DNA of 64,000 bases from Apostichopus japonicus. Its lineage: Eukaryota > Echinodermata > Holothuroidea > Aspidochirotida > Stichopodidae. The DNA lies in the NCBI RefSeq assembly GCF_037975245.1, contig NC_092562.1, positions 13,696,501 through 13,760,500 of the forward strand, written 5' to 3'. The notes under the pieces were generated by a model. That model saw only the letters and a list, made by a program, of their open reading frames with translations. It had not been told where the DNA came from and made no database searches. Below are positions 35,612 to 47,615 of the stretch, in pieces; the first letter of the stretch is position 1; each line of letters opens with the position of its first letter. A program made the position numbers and the translations under genes.

Positions 35612-35614
<3 letters not shown>

Positions 35615-38170
35615 CACATCATTTCACATACAACATCTAACTAAACATACATTTATTTATTTATACATACGCACTTTTCACACTTTCACAAACACACACA
35701 GATAGGTTGTAAGGACCTCCCACTGATGAACAGGCACGATACCTTTCGAACAGAGTCTTCCTGTGGCCGCTCATGCAGTTACTATATGCTTCATCTGATG
35801 TGTTGTCCCTCTGTTAATTTTGTTCAATTTGGTAATTGGCTTGATTTGATGTTTATTCCATCTCCCACAACTCAAATCTTCAATGCAGCTAATTTATTTT
35901 CATCTAACTTAATTGAGTGTTCTTGATAGGTGAACGTGGTTTCACGTGGGTTATAACATCTGTTAATGTTTGTGAAAGCTGAATGGTTGCCTATATATGC
36001 TTATATCTCTTGGTGGCGGTGATGGCCGAAATTAAGGTAGGTAAGTACATGCCACGGTGAATACAACAACTATTTGAAATGGTTGTCAAATAGTCAGGGT
36101 CTCGTGATTATTTCAGAAATTCTGTTTCTGCTTTCAAGATCTTAAGGTGTGTGTCATTCTTATTCTTAAACCTGTTGTTGATTGAATCTTCTGATTCTTT
36201 AACTGGACTGGAATCCATCATTCATTGTACGTGTCAGTAAATTCCATATTCAATTCACTGTATATAGGCTACATAAGTACTCTTTATCTCCAGTTCTATT
36301 GTAAGGGTAATATTGTTTTTTGCTAAACCTTTGGTCATTTCCGCCTATACATGCTTCCTGAAGAGCACTTTTTTTATCAAGACATTCAATATGAGTCTAG
36401 GTTTTTTTACTGTTTTTACTTTTTTTATTTTTTCATAAGGTTACTTTTTTTTCTTGGGGTGTGTCTGTGTATGGAAAGTCTATGCTACAGTTATAGGCTA
36501 CTTAAGTTTGGGTTATCTAAGTTAATCTAGGGATTTTTGTTTCTAGTAAGGGTATCTTCAATCATTATATGTATTTATCACCATTAAGCCAATAGGAATG
36601 AGTTGGTAAGTATAATCACGTACAAAACCAATTCTCGCACGATGCATAGAAAAACGAATCGAAAGCATTACTAAGGATTAATAGATTAAGAACAACATCC
36701 AGCCTCAAAATTTCTACCAAACGACCGTTATTTTGGCCCAATCTCTACCACGACACACGGTCACCAATCACCATCACATAGTTACGGCCACCATGATAGC
36801 CTCACCGCCTCCATGTTCAAACACGCATATAGCTCCTCCCTGTAATTCTATTAACGTTGATTGAGTATATAAACATCACAGAGTATATACTGGTTTAATT
36901 GAACACTCTATACGAGCTAGAGATAAAGTCATGCAAGGTTTGAATCAAAATCACTTTGTAAAACAAATGGTCTTGAAAACACTTGTTGGTATTCACATGA
37001 AATAAGTTGGGTAGGATTATACCCCCCCCCCTACCCTGGCCCCTCCCCTCCGTCATCTTTCACATTCCTGCGGGTAGGAAAGCCAAGCCAATTTAGTTAC
37101 ACACAAAGCACGTATAAAAACAATTAATGGAAATATATGTTATCAATGAGATGGGTCTGTTGTTGTGGATTGGATGTTGGAAGTGCAAAACAAATGGGTA
37201 AATTGAGACAGTTTGGCCACTTTAGGCCTACGATTTGTTTTACTACTGAGTAAAGAGGTTTGTTTACAAGTGACGAAAAACAAGTACTTTAGGCTCTCAT
37301 AGCAAAAAACTCTACACAGTCATTATTCGGAAAATTGATGGTTCCATGAATGCACACAATTTTTGAGTTTTCGGTAAAATTTGCAAAGATGACAGTTTAA
37401 TCAACACAAATATTTAAATTTGTTCAGGGCAGTTCTATTCTGTATGGAAACATTATATCTTCTGCTGTATTGTCATGAGGTGATATTAAACCTCTTTAAA
37501 TTCCTATAAAACTCCTCCAAGGTCTTTAACCCTTTGCACTTTTAACCTTCACGTTTACCCCTTGTTAAATTCCCACGATTCCCGAATAAAGAAATGCATT
37601 TGAAATTGATCGGTCCATTTTCAGACGTCTAGTTTAGGAGCCCCAAAATGATAGGCTCAGGAAAGGTGCCAAAAAGCAGCAGGAGCCTCATCTTTTTGAT
37701 ATGTTATCAATCGGGATCTAGTTGTTGTGGCTTACATGTTAAAGAGTATGAATGGAAATATATCTGGTGTAAAAATTGGGTCAATTGAGGCAACTTTAGA
37801 CCACTTTAGGCCTCCCAGGAGCAGTGTGCGAAAATTGTATTCTATGCTGAGTATAAAGAGGTTTGTTCACAAGTGAAGAAAACTACAGGCTCTCATAGCA
37901 AAAAAAATATGCACTGTCATGGTACGGCAAATTGATGGTGCCATTAATTGGCAACTTGTCAGTTATCCTGTAATGGGTAGCGTTTGGCTAGTGAGAACTT
38001 CTATCCAAACTATGGCCATATTTGGGCAATAGATATACCCTATGAACGTTCAAAGGTATACCATATGTCTATATTAAAAATAAGCAAACACAAGTTTATT
38101 TTTTTGTTGACTTACACACTAAATCATGAAAGTAATGTGGTCTACAATTTCATCTTTTAGTGTGTAAGTC

Positions 38171-38916
38171 CTTTGGCGGCGGAACCGGGGGGGGGGGCTT
38201 GGGGGGCTCATCCCCCCAATGAAAAAGTTGAGGGGGGAAATGCATGATAAGCCCACCCCCCCCCCACCCCCAATATTTACCAAGGCTCCGAAACGTGCAT
38301 CTGCCCATTTTTCAATGCATACATGTCGATCTGTCCGATGCACACGTATACTATATAGGTGTAATAATTTTAGTAAATGCTGGGGGACCCTCGGCCCGTC
38401 CCCTGGTTATAGACCACATTGTCACCCCAACCGCGTCTTCACGCCCCGTGAAAAGTGGAGGCAGTAAGTGTGAGTACCGGTAAGCACAACACAACTTCGT
38501 CTTAGGCCAATGACTTGCCTCATTTCAGCCAGTTCTCCAACATCCCCTGAAGGATATAACCTTCTAATGGTAACACATTTCCCATGGATATATCCTTCAG
38601 TAATACTTTACACTCAAAAACGTCTTTGCGAGTACACTACGAGTAACAGCTACTCTCTTACAACACCATCGAATTTACAAATTACAATGTTTTTACAGAT
38701 TTTTACGTGCAATCTGAGAAATTGCAGGCTTGAGACCCATATTTTAGGGCAAGGTATTCTCAGCAAAAAAACAGTCGGGAAGTGCCGTTTCCGGCCATCT
38801 GGGGGTTTTAAAAACCCAAAATTTTCTTGTTCGCTCCGCGCCAACCGATGGTGGCGCTCCGCTTAGATAGTCTCCACACATTAGCCCCCAATAATTTTCC
38901 CATTCCGCCGCGCCTG
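38171..38916. mobile_element. Complete non-autonomous hAT element, 746 bp
   Basis: Starts CTTTGGCGGCGGAACCGG and ends TTCCGCCGCGCCTG. The perfect duplication TGTAAGTC lies at 38163-38170 and 38917-38924. The target is one arm of a palindrome that is uninterrupted at 56747-56981. It contains the hairpin core (38777-38870) and a 54-bp palindrome at 38547-38600. Confidence 0.9.
38547..38600. repeat. 54-bp palindromic insert within a hAT element
   Basis: CTGAAGGATATAACC pairs with the closing stretch ending TATCCTTCAG (15-bp arms, one mismatch). The related hAT at 26294 has a different insertion in the same spot. Confidence 0.65.
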
Positions 38917-39302
38917 TGTAAGTCAGTAATAAAACTTGTTTTTGTTTATTTTAAATATAAATGTATTGTACACCTTTGAACGTTCATAGTATATATATTG
39001 CCCAAATATTAGCACAACCAAAGCCTATATCCACAGACGTACATTGCGTGACAAACTAGTTTTATGAATACGAAACGTACTATAGAACGAAGGAACCAAC
39101 AGCGGGTTTACATGTGTTTAATTTCTCGAACATCTGGGAAAATTACATTAGTAATTTGCCACTTTCTGACACTATATATCTATTCACTCATATATAATGG
39201 ATTATATATCCAGTTATACGTTGAGGACAAACGGCATCAGCTGATCAGAAGATTATAAAGAAGGTTGGTGTTTTTAGAGATCACGAGGAAAAGAACATCA
39301 TA

Positions 39303-39708
39303 CAGGCCCGGTCACACTATACCGATTTTTTATCGGAATACTATCCGATTTTCCCGGAGGAATCGAAACTGCCAGTTTTTCGTTCGGGTCTTCTAGCCAC
39401 AGTGATAAAGGACCTGATTTGCTATCTGTTGAGCCATTCCGATGTGGTATAGCCCTCTCCTAACTTTTGATATTGACTCCGTTTCCTTTTATCGGATAGC
39501 TATCCGATTTCTCTTACGATTTTTATCGTTTTTCGATGTGACGTCACTTCAGAATGTAGTCCGTTCCAGAACACCTCAGATTTGGAGTAGGTATTCGAAT
39601 ATTCCACTGCGTTCATTACATTCACTACCACAAACCTCACTCTTCGGCCTAAAATCGGAAAAATCGGACCGTATTCCGATAAAATATCGCTGTAGTGTGA
39701 CCGGGCCT
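39303..39708. mobile_element. TIR transposon with TA or TAA target, about 405 bp
   Basis: Long inverted ends of about 45 bp begin GGCCCGGTCACACTA on both sides. The empty site is present as AACATCATAATTGG at about 16323 and 57204, so the insertion is exact. The junctions fit a 2-bp TA or 3-bp TAA duplication with one changed base. That points to PIF/Harbinger or Tc1/mariner type, unresolved. No transposase frame. Confidence 0.8.
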
Positions 39709-40140
39709 AATTGGTAAGATTAGTTGTTGAATCAGCCGTTCTATATATTATCTATTTAGAGCTGCTGAGGTAGACTGCCCAAGTATCAAAGTCATATTGC
39801 TCAAAATAATGTTATGCCTTTTGTGTCATGTAGTTATGATAGGGGAGAGGTTTTAAATTATGGAAATCATGTAGGGCCATTTAGATTGGACATTTTGCAC
39901 AGTTGTCATCCTTTAAATGACATTCAAGTATTATGCGAAGAATGATGGATTAGTTTTGATCTTATTGCTCACATTAGTTGCATTAATTGGATTACTCATG
40001 TAACATCGAACACGCAGAGGACTATACACATTTACGCAACGAGGATATCACAATGAGTTGGTTTATTTCAGATGCATGTATATGTATGTATATATAATTC
40101 GACAGTACTAGTTAAGATAGTTACGTTTTATTGTATAGTT

Positions 40141-40505
40141 CAGTGGCGTAGGAAGGTACTTTTGAGTGGGGGGGGGGGCTGAAGACTGATGGCCGACCTG
40201 GGGGAGGGGTCTAAGGGGTTTTTGGAATTTTTTGCATTTCCAGGTGGCCTCAGATGCGATTTGGTGCAATATAGCACACTTCAACACCCACTCCATTTTG
40301 TAAACTTAATTTTGTATTTTCACCTAGCCTATAGATGCAATTTGGTGCTCCAAATGAGGTTTTTTTCTCATTTGGAAATGAAAAAGGGGTTTTCTGACTT
40401 GCGAAGCGGGGGGGGGCGGAATGATACTTCCGCCCCTCTACATTTTTCACTGGGGGGCTGGCGCCCCCCCCCCCAGCCCCCCCCCCCCCGGTTCCTACGC
40501 CCTTG
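40141..40505. mobile_element. Non-autonomous hAT element, 365 bp
   Basis: The ends are CAGTGGCGTAGGAAGG and GGTTCCTACGCCCTTG. The perfect duplication GTATAGTT lies at 40133-40140 and 40506-40513. The empty site is seen in paralogous blocks (TTGTATAGTTAATTG at about 16755). Sister of 7519-7892. The target fits the usual hAT preference (nTnTAGAn) closely. Confidence 0.95.
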
Positions 40506-40731
40506 GTATAGTTAATTGTTACTCTGAAAACTCAGTGTATATAGCAAAAAGAAAACGTATGCATTTCTTTTATTCAATAATCTACTGATTGATTTGTTGT
40601 CATTCACATTTACATTCCTTATCGAAGGCGAAAGGAATGATCTTTGCGATGATGATGGTTGTGTATGTGTGTAGCAACTTGGCTTTCAAAACGATAACTC
40701 AATAACTGTATGGTGGGTGAACTTTAATTAG

Positions 40732-40895
40732 AAACTACTTCAACGCAACATCCTGAAGTCAAAACTGTTCGTGAAGGACGTTGGTATGCTAGTGTCGCTC
40801 AAGTCATGCATTAACAACCTTCTCCAAAAGTTTGGAGCTGAAGGACGAGTTAAACACTGGCCAGAAATGTTTTAGCACTTCTGTGTTCAGACCAT
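40732..40895 (-). pseudogene. Non-LTR reverse transcriptase fossil upstream of TRIM copy 3 (partial)
   Basis: Only the KLLEKVV / LHE-type part remains. The GVPHGSVL half and the preceding flank are deleted, joining ACTTTAATTAG directly to the fossil. Confidence 0.68.
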
Positions 40896-41065
40896 TTTGA
40901 ACGGGTTATGCATGTATGTTCGTATTTCCACTCATATTTTATGGAATACAGGGATAAATAATCATTCGTTAAACCCTTCCTTTCTTTTCCTGCACTCTTT
41001 CCCAGATTGTGACGTAACTGAGTACAGTTTTTTTTTTCAAGTGAGGGTTAACGATCATTATCAAC

Positions 41066-43258
41066 ATGGCAACCTGGAACCCTTTCATAGAAGACCTGAC
41101 AGAAAACTTCTTCAAGTGCTCTGTTTGTTTGGATCAATTTAATGAGCCGAAACTGTTACCATGTCTTCATCGATACTGTAACGATTGCTTGAGAAAAGTT
41201 TTTCAAGCCAGCCATGATGGGACAATTGAATGTCCACTTTGTAAACAGCGATGTTGTATACCAGAGGATGGATTGGACGGCTTTAAGACTGATTTTCATA
41301 TGAAGAGTGTGCTCGAGTTCATAGAATTGCGTAAATCATTCGAAAAGAAAGATTTCAAGCAGTGTGTGAGCTGTTCAAAGGATGTGGTATGTTCCGCTTA
41401 CTGTTTTAAGTGTAGAGATTTTCTATGCGACGAATGTTACAAGGTTCATATCAGTAATAAAATGTTTACTGATCACCAACCAAGCACTCTGAAATTGGAA
41501 AATATGGCAGCTCAGAACCTAACAATGGAGGAAATAGCTGCAATGACGGAAGATCCCAGGTGCCATTTTCATATAAAAGAACAAGCCAAATTGTGCTGTG
41601 GTACATGCCAAAATGAACCGGTTTGTTTAGTCTGCACTCACGGTCAGCACAAAGGTCACGATCTCATAGATGTGACTCATCTAGCCCAGAAGGAAAGGAC
41701 ATTGCTGAATCGGAACCTCGCTGAACTAAGCAAGCACAAGACTAAACTATACGCGTTACCCGAGAAGGTTCAAATGGCGTTAGTAAAATTGAATGAAAAT
41801 GTTACAAAGAAGACAAAGTTGTTGACAATTCAATACGAGGAACAGGCAAAGAAAATAAAGGAAAAACTTGCCGTATGTAACGATGAACGTGAAAAAGGAG
41901 CTGCTGACATAGAAAATAGAAGAGGATGTGAAAAACGTGAAATAACTGTTAAACATGAAGAGGAAATGAACCGATTGATCATGAAACATCAAGAAAATAT
42001 GAAAAGTACCGATGTAAAATATGACCAGGAATTGGAAGAATTTAAGGACAATTGTAAAGAAACGGAGGGTGAATTCTTTAAAAAACTCGGGGAGTTAGAT
42101 AGTAATTTCAAGACCTTGACAAAAGCTAAAGATCTTCTTACAAGTCAAAACAAAAACGAATGTGAAGAAATACTAAATAAATGTAAGCAACTTATTAAAC
42201 GGTTCGAAAACTTATCAGCAACGTCTTCTACCATTCTTGCATGTAATGACGATTGGACAGACGCACAGTGTGTCCCCGACATAATAGCAGCCAGTGAACC
42301 TATGCTCGAAGAAATGAAACAAGAATATCCAGAGTTAGAATCTTTATCTGATTTTGTCATCAGTGATATAACAAAAGTTATATATGATAACGTTATCATT
42401 ACAGAAAGCGCAGAGTCTGTTGTTGATATTGCGGGATTTAAAGCTAAAAGTTACTATATCAACGGTATGACAAGTAGTAGCAATGGTAATATCGTTATGA
42501 CTGGTGTGGTATCAACAGAGGAATCACACATCACTGTCATTAACATGAAAGGAGAAATATTAAATCAGAATGTTTTAAAAAGAAATAAGAGATTTGGGGT
42601 TATGGCATTTCGTTACTGTTGTAATTTGCCGGGATTCAATGTCATTACAGTTTGCATACCGAATGAAATCGGAATTTATAATATTTCTGACTCTTCTTAC
42701 CAAAAGAAGAACATCAGTGATATGGTTAAGACGTGGCCAGAGGGTAGGCATGTGTTTTCTGTTACCACGAATCCTGCCAAGAATGAAATCATTGTTGGTA
42801 CTAACAGAAGAGAAGTGTATGTATTTGATGATCAGCTGAATTACAGTCACACCATAGTACTATCTGATGTAATCAGGGGATCATATGATATCACTGTCCA
42901 CGACGGTAATCTTCTGATCTGTGACTATGAGGGCAGGACCTCATATGCAGTTACCATGGTGACATCAGGGAGTAAGGTGCTGTATAAGTTCACCAAACCA
43001 AATCTAAGTGGACATGACGTAAAACCTGTCAGTTTGTGCATAGGCATGGGAGGGTTCATCTACATCTTATGGCATGATAGTAGGCAGAACACTGTGCTAA
43101 CACAATACAGTCGAGATGGTCGGCAATTACTAACTACAATGTCAGTTGATGACGACGCACGGTGCATTACCACATCCGTAGTAGATGGTGAGGAGAAGCT
43201 CGTGATAGCTACCTTTATGTCGGGGAAGATGTATATACACGGACTAGTACCTGCATAG
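41066..43258 (+). CDS. TRIM protein copy 3, 730 aa, intact
   Basis: Same domain order as copy 1, all zinc ligands present, normal GLVPA end. It is one residue shorter in the ILWHDSRQ loop. Variable propeller patches read NVLKRNKRFGVMAF after ILNQ and LSDVIRGSY in the third blade. B-box 2 has HGQHKGH where others have HSKHKGH. The acceptor-like CAG of the presumed 5'-UTR intron is at 41003-41005, behind a TTCCTTTCTTTTCC tract. Predicted E3 ligase, target unknown. Confidence 0.92.
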   Translation: MATWNPFIEDLTENFFKCSVCLDQFNEPKLLPCLHRYCNDCLRKVFQASHDGTIECPLCKQRCCIPEDGLDGFKTDFHMKSVLEFIELRKSFEKKDFKQCVSCSKDVVCSAYCFKCRDFLCDECYKVHISNKMFTDHQPSTLKLENMAAQNLTMEEIAAMTEDPRCHFHIKEQAKLCCGTCQNEPVCLVCTHGQHKGHDLIDVTHLAQKERTLLNRNLAELSKHKTKLYALPEKVQMALVKLNENVTKKTKLLTIQYEEQAKKIKEKLAVCNDEREKGAADIENRRGCEKREITVKHEEEMNRLIMKHQENMKSTDVKYDQELEEFKDNCKETEGEFFKKLGELDSNFKTLTKAKDLLTSQNKNECEEILNKCKQLIKRFENLSATSSTILACNDDWTDAQCVPDIIAASEPMLEEMKQEYPELESLSDFVISDITKVIYDNVIITESAESVVDIAGFKAKSYYINGMTSSSNGNIVMTGVVSTEESHITVINMKGEILNQNVLKRNKRFGVMAFRYCCNLPGFNVITVCIPNEIGIYNISDSSYQKKNISDMVKTWPEGRHVFSVTTNPAKNEIIVGTNRREVYVFDDQLNYSHTIVLSDVIRGSYDITVHDGNLLICDYEGRTSYAVTMVTSGSKVLYKFTKPNLSGHDVKPVSLCIGMGGFIYILWHDSRQNTVLTQYSRDGRQLLTTMSVDDDARCITTSVVDGEEKLVIATFMSGKMYIHGLVPA

Positions 43259-43307
43259 CGCTTTATAGAAATTACATATTGAAACAAAGTGGTTTCGCGA
43301 GTTACGA

Positions 43308-43868
43308 CATGGGCGCAGATCAGTCTTGGATAATGGTGGGGACGCGTGTCTGTTCTCTCATACTATCTAAGCGGAGCGCAACCATGGGTTCGCGCGTAGG
43401 GTAGAAGATTTGTTTTTGGCAAATATACCTCCCAGATCGCTGGAAATAACACTTCCCAGACCCAAATGATGCTCCAAGACCTCCTTAAATCTGAGATCTC
43501 ATGGCTTAGAAATTTAGTTTGGGGAAATACATTGGCGTCTGCAGAAAAATATCAGGGGACAAGTAATCCAAGTATAGACTGTTGTATATGCGATCGGTTT
43601 GGGGTCTTCTCACAGAAAACAATTCTAGACTACCGCAAATGCGATTTCCGTCCAATATTTAACAACTGTGGATAAGTATAATAAAATGAGAACTGCTGCA
43701 TGTCATTTGCACAATGCTGGATCAAACTGTGCCAAAGTTCCATACAGGTGAATTTGAAATGCAGCGTTTGGTCAAGAAAATTGGTAGGGACACGGTATAT
43801 AATGTCCCCACCACTGAAAAAGTTGGTGGGGACGCGTCCCGCTGTCTCCACCAGGATCTGCGCCCATG
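43308..43868. mobile_element. hAT element in the 3' region of TRIM copy 3
   Basis: Paralogue of 19810-20341. AGTTACGA (43300-43307) and AGTTAGGA (43869-43876) flank it. AATAAA is at 43680-43685. Confidence 0.87.
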
Positions 43869-44078
43869 AGTTAGGATACACAGATTCGGTTGTAATCGTT
43901 GTATTTGTTTGACTGGAGTTTTACAGACATGAAAATATTACAATCCTAATTTCTAAGAGTGATTGTTAGCTGCATTTATAATTGGCAAATAACTAGTTCC
44001 TAAGGAGTTTATCTCCATATCTTAATATATCCATTACAAAGACTGGCTTTCTATATATATGGGATTAATTTACGTTAA

Positions 44079-46023
44079 CAGGTGCGTATCCAGGGGGGCG
44101 TTGGGGGCGCGCGCCCCCCGGGTAAGGAAAAGAGGAGAGAAAAAAAAGAGAAGAAAAAAGGGAAAAGGAGGGGGAAAAAAGAAAAGGAGGAGAGGAAGGA
44201 AGGGAAAAGAAAAAGAAGAAAGAGAGAAAAAGGAGAAAAGGAGGGAGTAAAAGATAGCCAAGACCTCGGGAAGAGAAACGGAGGAACAGTCATAGTTAAA
44301 GCGCTGATCCCTATTATATACACAGGGTAGCCAGTGACAGATCAAGGATTACGGAGGGGGTGTGCGCCTCATGCACCCTACCCCTTACACCGACAACTCC
44401 ATTTTTGACGTTTTCCATTTTTCCTCTCTCACTAATGTATCTATATAAATACTATATATGGTCTATCATAATGCGTGTGTGTTTATGGACGTCTTAAACA
44501 ATTGTACAATTGTGCTATATGGAACCAACTGTGGCTGGTCTTGAACTCGACCGAGTCATCGGGGAACATGACGCATTTCGGGAAGGGGGCGACCGCCCCC
44601 CCCCAGCAAATTTTCTTTATGACATTGCTAGTAAATTCAAAATAGACAATGCTTAGATGCAACTTACAAGGCCTGGGACGTGTCATTTTCAGCGATCTGG
44701 GAGGCATTTTCGGCCAAAAATTTTCTTGTACGTTTCGCGCCAACCCATGGTGGCGCTTCGCTTAGATAGTTTGCCTACAGGCTTCGCCCCTCTCTTGGCA
44801 ATAACTCGCTACACGCCTGTTCGAATTTGTAAAGCAAATAACAGATATAACATCATATCAGTGAGCATTGAAATGCATGTTCCACGATGAACAGCCTCAA
44901 AAACTGTCTATGTGTGTGTAGTCAAAGGCGTAGGAGCCCAATTGGATTTGGGGCTGTAACGACTTGCCCGAAAAAAAGCCAAAATTTTTCCAACATATCG
45001 ATGCCAATATCATATAAGCAAGCATCGGCCATTACATTGCATGGCATCGTCTACCGCACGGTCCGTCAAAGTTGCACAGTATACCGCCGGATGTTAATGT
45101 AAACAACCAAATGTCTTATGTAGATGGAGAAAAAGCATACAGATCCATTTATGTCAAAACACTCTTTTACAGTAGTAATGTCGGCCAAGCTTACAACTTT
45201 ATTTTAATTACAAAGGAGATCATTTTTAAGCTATTCATTGCTATTTATTTTTCTTTCAGTAGGTGCCCGAAATAATGGGAAAATATTTGGTTGCGGGGGG
45301 GGGGGGGGGGCTGCAGCCCCCGCCTCCTACGGGACCTACGCCTATGTGTGTAGTGTTCGGTTTCGATATACCTGATATCGGAAATATTTGCTAGTTTTCA
45401 TTTCCTTCAACCAAGTTTTATAATAGCCATTATAAGAGGTTGCAATATTTCTACACCAATAAATTAACTGTGTCGGAATTTTCCAAAATTTCCTCACCAA
45501 CATTCTTCATCATACTTTCCTCTACTCGTGCAATTTTGACCTGTCTATTAGGGGTTGAAGTGTTTTTTTATATATTAGTTGTCCATATATTGAATTTTCT
45601 GCAACATTATGGGTATGTTTTCAAGTGATTTTTATTCACGAGAAATGTGAATTTTAAATTCTCAACAAATAATGGGCTTAAAACCTTCAAAAGTGGGTTT
45701 TCGGATATTGTGGATATCGTAGAATCACCTACAAAAGCAATGATCCATAGGACATGCAATGAGGTCGAACATGATGTGTGACTGGTGACAATCTCCAAAA
45801 AGGTTATGGATGGAAAAAAAAAAACTTTTTTTGAAATACTTGGTTCTCAGGCAAAAGTGTTCATCTGGTTGGTCAGTTTCAAGCCCGAGAAGTGCCATTT
45901 CCGGTGATCTGGGGGGTATCAAAACCAGAAATTTTCTTGTACGCTCCGCGCCAACCGATGGTGGCGCTCCGCTTAGATAGTAATTCGCGCCCCCCGGGTT
46001 AGAAAATCCTGGATACGCGCCTG
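44079..46023. mobile_element. TIR transposon with 5-bp target duplication, copy 3
   Basis: The ends CAGGTGCGTATCCAGG and GGATACGCGCCTG are flanked by GTTAA (44074-44078, 46024-46028). The empty site ACGTTAATATATCAG is present at about 20545 and 52778. Polypurine tract at 44110-44260. Hairpin cores at 44680-44770 and 45890-45985. No coding frame. Confidence 0.9.
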
Positions 46024-46102
46024 GTTAATATATCAGTATGTTCATTCGTTATGAAAAAAAAATACTTTTACTACAGCCTAACAAGACAAGACACCTTTCT
46101 AG

Positions 46103-46960
46103 ACAAGGTTGGCGTAATTATTCCTTGGGTATAAGCAATATTTGCTTCGTGATACAATGTGGTATATATCATTACAGATAATTTCTGGATTTCAACTCTT
46201 TCTTTATAATGTTCCTCTATTTAAAATAACCTCTTATGACATATAATATACGTATAAGTGCTCTTTTTTCTTGTATCTTCTTAATAATATCTGCACCCAA
46301 CGAAGTTGGACGCACAATATGTATACATGCATTTCCGAAGGGAGGTCTTTTTTTAAGTTTAGCTGTAAACACAATACCGCGACAACAAAATGCTTATAGG
46401 CTATACTTCGTTTCTTAATACCGTATATTGCGCATAGTTTAGTAATATATTGCGAACATGGTGGTAAAAGATAATTGGAAACAGTTCTATAGCAGAGACC
46501 GAGTCTTTGGGATCCAATTCCAAGTCCGTCTTGTTCAAATACCAAGTAACCAGTTTACAAACTTCTAAGTTTAAATTTAAGACACAAAATGTAACCTATG
46601 TTTATAGACGTTGGATCACATCAAAGATTATTGGGACCTATAGATATCCGTCCTTTTGACTTTCAGAATAGCCGTGTGAAGGATCCGGTTCGTAAACGGC
46701 CTTCCTTGAAGGCTATAGTCGGCGGGGACATATGGCAAAGATATTGAAGTGAGCCTTACATTAGTTTGCACTTAATAAAAGAATATGAACATATTAAAGA
46801 GAGGGTTAGATAGCGTAATAAAATCGTAAATACAACGTTATTTATTGGTCTTAAAATAACGTAAATATAACGTCCCCTGGAGTCTACAAAATTTCGCAAC
46901 TACAACGTAACTTTCTAACGTAAATACAACGTAAACGGTACGTAAATATAACGTTATAAA
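46103..46960. repeat. Beta downstream block, copy 2
   Basis: Matches 32741-33470 and runs further, into a cluster of ACGTAAATA-like repeats (about 46880-46960). It replaces the first part of the alpha block after TRIM copy 3. No gene is seen. Confidence 0.8.
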
Positions 46961-47191
46961 AACTTAATTTTGTTAGATGGGTACACACAGAGACACACTC
47001 GGATATACTACTTCACAACTGCACAACCGACAAAAGCAATACAAAACATAAACAGACATACAAACAAACGGAATGTGTGAAACAACATAGAACGTTATAA
47101 GAAACAGAAAAACATATAACAAGACAGACCGAAAGACACAATTTATGCTGACACAAACACACATACGCAAATAAATCCATGCAAACATATA

Positions 47192-47607
47192 CAAGGGCGG
47201 CGGAAGCACTTTTAATCTGGGGGGCACCGACATCAAAGGGCACTTTGCAGAAATTCGATGCGACTGATGCAGCCTCATATCTAGTACCCTTTAACTCTAA
47301 TTGTATTATCTTATTTGCGTATACACATCACTCCATCAACGCCTCCCTCCCCCTCCTTAAGGAAAATATGCATCTGAGCGGAGCGCCACCATCGGTTGGC
47401 GCGGAGCGTACAAGAAAATTTTGGTTTTACAAACCCCTCAGATGGCCGGAAACGTCCCTTCCCGAGTGTTCATTCTGGTTCCCTGGCCTCTAATTGCTAA
47501 CCTGAGAGACCTCAATTTTTATGTAGAAAAAGGGCACATTTTTAACCTGAGGAAAAGTGGGGGGCACGTGCCCCCTGTGCCCCCCCCCCCCGGTTCCGCC
47601 GCCCTTG
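47192..47607. mobile_element. Non-autonomous hAT element, 416 bp
   Basis: The ends are CAAGGGCGGCGGAAGC and GGTTCCGCCGCCCTTG. The duplications are AACATATA (47184-47191) and AACATACA (47608-47615), with one mismatch. Contains the hairpin core in reverse (about 47370-47465) and a GGGGGCACGTGCCCCC palindrome near the right end. Confidence 0.88.
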
Positions 47608-47615
47608 AACATACA

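Larger units (their letters stand above)
34568..40733. repeat. Alpha intergenic block, copy 3 (upstream of TRIM copy 3)
   Basis: Longest alpha copy, enlarged by separate insertions: hAT 38171-38916, TIR element 39303-39708 and hAT 40141-40505. It retains the segment at about 37350-38170 that copies 1 and 2 lost and that recurs at 56080-56890. No gene is recognised. Confidence 0.85.

Noticed and set aside
44074-46028. TTAA target duplication (piggyBac or Kolobok) for the element at 44079
   Set aside because: TTAA fits this copy by chance, but the sister copies show GAACA and TATAC, so a 5-bp duplication is the consistent reading.
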